NCBI RefSeq assembly: GCF_020697055.1 | Contig: NZ_JAJFBP010000010.1 | Span: forward strand, 62,001 to 126,000 | Length of the DNA stretch: 64,000 nt | Reading direction: 5' to 3' | Origin: Panacagrimonas sp. | GTDB taxonomy: Bacteria > Pseudomonadota > Gammaproteobacteria > Nevskiales > Nevskiaceae | Shown: one piece after another, positions 59,827 to 64,000 of the stretch | How positions within the stretch are numbered: the stretch's first letter is position 1 | How the letters are laid out: each line of letters begins with the position of its first letter | The notes under the pieces: generated by a model | Databases searched by the model: none | The model's input: the letters and a program-made list of their open reading frames with translations, nothing else | What the model was told of the DNA's origin: nothing | Translations under genes and position numbers: made by a program

Positions 59827-60615
59827 ATGCTTCTCGACGAGCTGCGCCGCGCGTTCATCGCGCTGGGCTACTTCACGCGCGCACCGATTCCGGCCTGGGT
59901 CGGCTGGTCGGATCGCGAACTGGATCGCGCCGCGCGCTACTTCCCGTTGATCGGCGCCGTGGTCGGCGGCGTCGCCGCAGCCGCGCTGCTCGCCGGCGCG
60001 CGGCTGTGGCCCGTCTCGATCGCGGTGGCGTTGTCGATGCTCTGCACGCTGCTGTTCACCGGCGGCTTCCACGAGGACGGCCTGGCCGATTCGGCCGACG
60101 GATTCGGCGGCGGCGCCACGCGCGAGCGGGTGCTGGAGATCATGCGCGACTCGCGCATCGGCAGCTTCGGGGCGATCGCGCTGGTGCTGGTGCTGCTGAC
60201 CAAGTTCGCCGCGCTGTGGGAGATCGCACGCCTGTCCCTGTCGCATGCGGCGCTGGGTCTGGTGATCGCACATGCGGCGTCGCGCGGCACGGGTCTGCTG
60301 GTGATGGCGCTGCTGCCCTACGCGCGTCCCGACGAGCAGCAGGCCAAGGCCAAGCCGGTGGCGCAGGGCATCGGGCCGCGCGAATGGATCACCGGCGCGC
60401 TGTTCGCGGTGGCGCCCGCGCTGCTGGCCTGCCTGGGCGGCGCGATCGGCGGGCGGACGTTACTGACGCTGATCGCGACCTGTGGCGTGGTGCTGCTGGC
60501 CGCGACGCGCTATTTCCGATCGCGGATCGACGGGTACACCGGCGACTGCCTGGGCGCGACGCAGCAGGTCGCGGAGATCGCGATCTATCTCGTGCTGCTC
60601 GCGGCGCTGCGCTGA
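59827..60615 (+). CDS. cobS: Cobalamin synthase (adenosylcobinamide-GDP ribazoletransferase)
   Basis: 262-residue integral membrane enzyme that joins alpha-ribazole (phosphate) to adenosylcobinamide-GDP in the last steps of cobalamin assembly. The family signature GFHEDGLADSADGFGGG is intact, preceded by a membrane helix and followed by RVLEIMRDSRIGSFGAIALV. Several further helices end with GDCLGATQQVAEIAIYLVLL. Length is normal (about 250). It is followed 19 bp later by cobC. Both precede a cobalamin riboswitch and btuB, forming a salvage/assembly cluster. Confidence 0.95.
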   Translation: MLLDELRRAFIALGYFTRAPIPAWVGWSDRELDRAARYFPLIGAVVGGVAAAALLAGARLWPVSIAVALSMLCTLLFTGGFHEDGLADSADGFGGGATRERVLEIMRDSRIGSFGAIALVLVLLTKFAALWEIARLSLSHAALGLVIAHAASRGTGLLVMALLPYARPDEQQAKAKPVAQGIGPREWITGALFAVAPALLACLGGAIGGRTLLTLIATCGVVLLAATRYFRSRIDGYTGDCLGATQQVAEIAIYLVLLAALR

Positions 60616-60634
60616 TCGATCGGCCGTTTCGTCC

Positions 60635-61201
60635 GTGCGACTGGATCTGGTCCGTCACCTGCCGGCGCACGTCGCGCCCGGCACGTGCTACGGACGCAGC
60701 GACGTGGCGTGCGCGCACGCCGATCCGGCGGCGCTGGCGACCTATCGCGCCCGGCTGGCGTCGGCACAGGTCATCAGCAGCCCGGCGCGACGCTGCGCCG
60801 ACCTCGCGCGCCGGCTCGCGTCCGATCCTCGGCTCGACCCGCGCCTGCTCGAGATCGATTTCGGCCGGTGGGAGCTGCAGGCGTTCGATGCGATCGATCG
60901 CGCGGCGATCGACGCCTGGGCCGCCGCGCCCTGGGATTTCGTTCCACCCGACGGCGAGAGCGCATCTCAGATGGCGCGGCGCGTCGTCGCGGCGCTCGAC
61001 GACATCCTGCGACTCGATGCGCTGCACGTCGTCGTGGTGGCGCACGGCGGTCCGTTGCGCGTGATGCTCGGAACGCTGCTGCGCGCGCCGCGCGCGCACT
61101 GGCTGGGGCTCGCGTTCGAGCCCGGCGACGTCGTGTCGCTGGACCTCGACGACGCCGACCGCGGGTTTGCCCGCATGTCGCTGAAGCCCGCCGGCGGTTG
61201 A
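60635..61201 (+). CDS. cobC: Alpha-ribazole phosphatase (histidine phosphatase family)
   Basis: 188 residues from a GTG at 60635. Catalytic RH motif is in LDLVRHLPAHVAPGTCYGRS, with the GxCYGRxDV stretch typical of CobC; the second histidine is in VVVVAHGGPLRVMLG. It removes the phosphate from alpha-ribazole-5'-phosphate (or adenosylcobalamin-5'-phosphate) in cobalamin lower-loop synthesis. It lies 19 bp after cobS on the same strand, and its stop overlaps the -35 region of the btuB promoter. ATG-initiated alternatives would cut into the RH motif. Confidence 0.88.
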   Translation: MRLDLVRHLPAHVAPGTCYGRSDVACAHADPAALATYRARLASAQVISSPARRCADLARRLASDPRLDPRLLEIDFGRWELQAFDAIDRAAIDAWAAAPWDFVPPDGESASQMARRVVAALDDILRLDALHVVVVAHGGPLRVMLGTLLRAPRAHWLGLAFEPGDVVSLDLDDADRGFARMSLKPAGG

Positions 61202-61227
61202 GCCGGGTACCGGCGCCTCGCTACACT
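61198..61227 (+). promoter_or_regulatory. Candidate promoter of the btuB transcript
   Basis: TTGAGC (61198-61203) and TACACT (61222-61227) are separated by 18 bp, at the end of cobC. The predicted start near 61233 falls directly before the riboswitch. Confidence 0.45.
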
Positions 61228-61237
61228 CGCGCCGCTT

Positions 61238-61440
61238 CAGGTGTCCGTCGGCGGTACGAAAGTCCTCGTCGACGGGTGAAACGGGAAGCCGGTTCGATGC
61301 CGGCACTGCCCCCGCAACGGTAGGCGAGTTCTCACGGAGTCGGCCCACGCCACTGTGTCCACACATCGGACACGGGAAGGCGCCGATCCCGGGATCCAGC
61401 GGATCGGATCCAGCTCGCGAGTCCGGAGACCGGCCTGGTG
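61238..61440 (+). ncRNA. Cobalamin (B12) riboswitch
   Basis: The conserved core is clear: GGTGAAACGGGAAGCCGGTT near 61276-61295, then GCCCCCGCAACGGTA with the B12-box signature, and the distal AGTCCGGAGACCGGCCTG closing segment near 61420-61436. It spans the leader between cobC and the btuB start at 61595. When bound to adenosylcobalamin it should shut off the receptor gene. A 150-nt expression platform follows. Confidence 0.95.
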
Positions 61441-61594
61441 CGTTCCGACGGCTCGCGGTGGGCGAGGCTGGACACGCGCAGCCCGGCCCTGGTTTCACTT
61501 TTTCCGCCGTCGGACCCGCGTTCTCCGGCCCCGCGTTTCGCGATCCGTCTCCACCCCGTCATGCGTCGCGTGGGGCGACGCCAGGAGAACGATC

Positions 61595-63421
61595 GTGATT
61601 CGCGTGCCTCTCACACGCCTGGCCGCAACGGCCGGAACGCTGTTGCTGTGCGCTTTGCCCATCTGTCCGCACGCGGCCGACGACGAGACGATCATCGTCA
61701 CCGCCTCGCGTTCCAGCGAACCGCTCGACGAGACGCTGGCCCCGGTCACCGTCATCACGCGCGCGGATCTCGAACGGCTGCAGACGCAGGACCTGACCGA
61801 CGTGTTTCCCGGTCTGCCGGGGCTGAGCCTGGCCACCAACGGCGGTCCGGGAAAATCCACCGCGCTGTTCGTGCGCGGCACCGAATCCGATCACGTGCTG
61901 GTGCTGATCGACGGCATCAAGGTCGGTTCGGCCACCAGCGGCAGCACGCCGTTCGAGCAGATTCCCGTCGACCAGATCGAGCGCATCGAGATCGTGCGCG
62001 GGCCCCGCTCGAGCCTGTACGGATCCGAGGCGCTGGGTGGCGTGATCCAGATCTTCACGCGGCGCGCGCGCGCCGGTCAGGGCTTCGTGCCGACGTTCTC
62101 GGCCGGTGGCGGCACGCGCGGCGACGGGCGCTTCGACGGCGGCGTGCGCGGCCGCGCCGGCAACGGCTGGTTCGGCGTCGGCGTCAGCGGACGCAGCACC
62201 GACGGCGTGAACGTGCGCCCCAACCAGAACCAGCCCGACAAGGACGGCTACCGCAGCCTCGCCGGATCGGTGCGCGCGGGCTGGCGCTTCGACGACGGCG
62301 CGGAGATCTCGGCGAGCTTCCTGCAGGCCGACGGCGAGAACGACTTCGACGGCAGCTCGCAGAACGAATCCGAAACGCGCACGCAGGTCTACGGCGTCAC
62401 CGCCCGCGTCGATCCGCTGCGACCGTGGACGGTGGACCTCAGCGCCGGCCAGAGCCGCGACGTCTCCGACAATTTCCTCGACGGCGATTTCGTCGGCGAC
62501 TTCGTCACGCGCCGCGACCACGTCGGGCTGATCAACGAGCTGCGCATCGGCGAGGCGCAGCGCATCAGCGTGGGCGGTGACCACCAGCGCGACCGCGTCA
62601 GCGGCGCGACCGATTACGCCGAGACCTCACGCGACAACCGCGGCATCTTCGCGCTGTATCGCGCCGAGATCGGCGCGCACGAGCTGTCCCTGAGCGGCCG
62701 CAGCGACGACAACGAGCAGTTCGGCACGCACCGGACCGGCGGTGCGGCCTATGGATATCGCGTCGCGCCCTGGCTGCGCGCGGCGATCAGCCATGGCACC
62801 GCGTTCAAGGCGCCGACGTTCAACGAGCTGTATTTCCCGGGTTTCGGCAATCCCGACATCGGGCCCGAGGATTCGCGCAGCACCGAGATCTCCCTGGCCG
62901 GCGCGGCCGGGCGCTACCAGTGGATGCTCAACGCCTACCGGACGCGCATCGACGACCTGATTGCGTTCGATGCCGCGATCAGCGCGCCGGCCAACATCGA
63001 CCGGGCGCGCATCCGCGGCGTCGAAGCGCAGTTCGGCGCGGCCTGGGATGCGTTGCGCGTGCAGACCTTCCTGACCTGGCTGAAGCCGGAGAACGACGCG
63101 GGCGGCGCCAACGACGGCAACACGCTGCCGCGCCGGCGCGAGCGCACCGCGCGCCTCGACGCCGACTACACGTTTCGCGCGCTGAGCGTGGGCTTCACCG
63201 TGTTCGGCGCCTCCGACGGCTACGACAACATCGCCAACACCACGCCGCTGCCCGGCTACGCCACGCTCGACCTGCGCGCCGGCTGGCAGGTGCTGCCCGA
63301 GTGGCTGCTCCAGATCGAAGGTCGCAACGTGCTCGACAAGGACTACGAGACCGCCGCCACCTACCAGACCTACGGCGCCGGCTTCATGGCGACCGTGCGC
63401 TTCACCCCGTCCGGCACCTGA
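61595..63421 (+). CDS. btuB: TonB-dependent vitamin B12 receptor BtuB
   Basis: 608 residues from a GTG at 61595 (AGGAG 7 bp upstream). A signal peptide (LAATAGTLLLCALPICPHAA) precedes a TonB-box-like ETIIVTASRSSE. The plug has TALFVRGTESDHVLVLIDGI and ERIEIVRGPRSSLYGSEALG. A 22-strand barrel follows, with the terminal strand ATYQTYGAGFMATVRFTPSG ending close to an aromatic position. Control by the upstream cobalamin riboswitch confirms B12 or a cobamide as the likely substrate. The next gene starts 12 bp downstream. Confidence 0.94.
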   Translation: MIRVPLTRLAATAGTLLLCALPICPHAADDETIIVTASRSSEPLDETLAPVTVITRADLERLQTQDLTDVFPGLPGLSLATNGGPGKSTALFVRGTESDHVLVLIDGIKVGSATSGSTPFEQIPVDQIERIEIVRGPRSSLYGSEALGGVIQIFTRRARAGQGFVPTFSAGGGTRGDGRFDGGVRGRAGNGWFGVGVSGRSTDGVNVRPNQNQPDKDGYRSLAGSVRAGWRFDDGAEISASFLQADGENDFDGSSQNESETRTQVYGVTARVDPLRPWTVDLSAGQSRDVSDNFLDGDFVGDFVTRRDHVGLINELRIGEAQRISVGGDHQRDRVSGATDYAETSRDNRGIFALYRAEIGAHELSLSGRSDDNEQFGTHRTGGAAYGYRVAPWLRAAISHGTAFKAPTFNELYFPGFGNPDIGPEDSRSTEISLAGAAGRYQWMLNAYRTRIDDLIAFDAAISAPANIDRARIRGVEAQFGAAWDALRVQTFLTWLKPENDAGGANDGNTLPRRRERTARLDADYTFRALSVGFTVFGASDGYDNIANTTPLPGYATLDLRAGWQVLPEWLLQIEGRNVLDKDYETAATYQTYGAGFMATVRFTPSGT

Positions 63422-63433
63422 AGGAGACCCGCC

Positions 63434-64000
63434 ATGACCCGTTCCTCGTCGTTCCCCCTTTCCTGGTCGATCCTCGGCGGCCTCGCGCTGCTGATGCTGA
63501 TCACGCGCACACAGCCGGTCGAGCATTTCCTGGAACTGCCCGATGCATCGTGGGCGGTGTTCTTCATCGCCGGCTTCTACCTGCGCGGTTTGGTTGCGCG
63601 CTGGGCGTTCCCGCTGCTGATGCTCGAAGCCGTGGCGATCGACTGGATCGCCACGCAGCACCTGGGCGTGAGCGCCTTCTGCATGACGGCGGCGTACTGG
63701 TTCCTGCTGCCGACGCACGCGGTGATGTGGGCCGGTGGGCATCTGCTGCGACGGCATGCGCAGGTGGAGAACGCGCACGCATTGATCGCGTTGTCGGTCG
63801 CGGCCTTCTGTGCCACCTCGCTGGCGTACACGATCTCCAACGGCGGCTTCTACTGGTTCGGCGGCCGCTATCCGAGCCCGAACGCGGCCGAGTACGTCGA
63901 GCGCTTCGCGACGTACTACCGCTGGTTCCTGCTCGTACCCTGCGCCTACATCGCGGCGGCGGCGTGCGTGCACGTCGGCGTGACGCGCGCGATGCGCGCA
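63434..64000 (+). CDS. B12-regulon membrane protein, truncated by the window end
   Basis: 189 codons visible from an ATG at 63434 behind AAGGAG, 12 bp after btuB; the frame stays open to the edge. About five hydrophobic helices: WSILGGLALLMLITRT, WAVFFIAGFYLRGLVARWAF, FCMTAAYWFLLPTHAVMWAG, HALIALSVAAFCATSLAYTI and WFLLVPCAYIAAAACVHVGV. Position after a riboswitch-controlled btuB suggests a role in cobalamin or cobalt handling, but no family is assigned with confidence. Confidence 0.75.
   Translation, partial: MTRSSSFPLSWSILGGLALLMLITRTQPVEHFLELPDASWAVFFIAGFYLRGLVARWAFPLLMLEAVAIDWIATQHLGVSAFCMTAAYWFLLPTHAVMWAGGHLLRRHAQVENAHALIALSVAAFCATSLAYTISNGGFYWFGGRYPSPNAAEYVERFATYYRWFLLVPCAYIAAAACVHVGVTRAMRA

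Overview
The window is GC-rich (about two thirds G+C by eye), tightly packed bacterial DNA. Gene content (dnaK/dnaJ/grpE, GrxD, NadC, NADP-isocitrate dehydrogenase, FadE-type acyl-CoA dehydrogenase, a bcs cellulose operon, cobalamin genes with a riboswitch, many 4-bp gene overlaps) fits a gammaproteobacterium. The degradative genes (DUF1329, MMPL-type RND, Baeyer-Villiger enzymes, AraC regulators) and the GGGACTC heptamer repeats suggest a Xanthomonadales/Nevskiales-like lineage. That placement is inference; no rRNA or tRNA gene is visible.

Layout. (1) 1-9661, minus strand: one continuous run of overlapping genes encoding two different soluble diiron monooxygenases. First comes a methane/propane-monooxygenase-like set (alpha, beta, effector, reductase), then two poorly known genes and an APH-type kinase, then a toluene-4-monooxygenase-like set (Rieske ferredoxin, alpha, gamma, effector, beta). 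The beta gene runs off the left edge. An AraC regulator (9916-10929) is divergent. (2) 10926-23262: a decayed Baeyer-Villiger gene fused to a LuxR remnant, an MMPL transporter, an intact Baeyer-Villiger enzyme divergent from a second AraC regulator, then SHOCT, DUF1329 and DUF2505 proteins, an amidohydrolase, a rearranged class III CoA-transferase and an SRPBCC protein. This looks like a hydrophobic-substrate (hydrocarbon, terpenoid or steroid-like) catabolic island.

(3) 23276-26132: a signalling operon with an ethylene-receptor-like histidine kinase, a REC-degenerate-EAL protein and a single-domain response regulator. (4) 26268-34678: housekeeping genes (CinA-like, an isocitrate dehydrogenase fused to a CBS pair, DJ-1 family, GrxD, a PuuD-like membrane protein, argF, nadC). 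Embedded here is a LuxR-type receptor followed by a near-perfect lux box in front of an EAL phosphodiesterase gene. (5) 34737-44844: cellulose synthase operon bcsA-bcsB-bcsC with a small TPR protein and two related small BcsR/BcsP-like proteins. With the lux-box EAL gene this suggests quorum-to-cyclic-di-GMP-to-cellulose control.

(6) 45133-49071: dnaJ, dnaK, grpE on the minus strand. A large heptamer inverted repeat lies between dnaK and dnaJ. (7) 49250-53812: FadE, MscS-like channel, YheT-like hydrolase. (8) 54330-58460: a partner-switching module (HATPase, CHASE2-SpoIIE phosphatase, STAS) with a divergent FecR/OmpA-lipoprotein pair. (9) 58788-64000: Crp/Fnr regulator, cobS, cobC, a cobalamin riboswitch, btuB and a membrane protein cut by the right edge.

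A family of palindromic elements sits directly after stop codons of plus-strand genes (29453, 33674, 34675, 53815). Its stems show compensatory changes.
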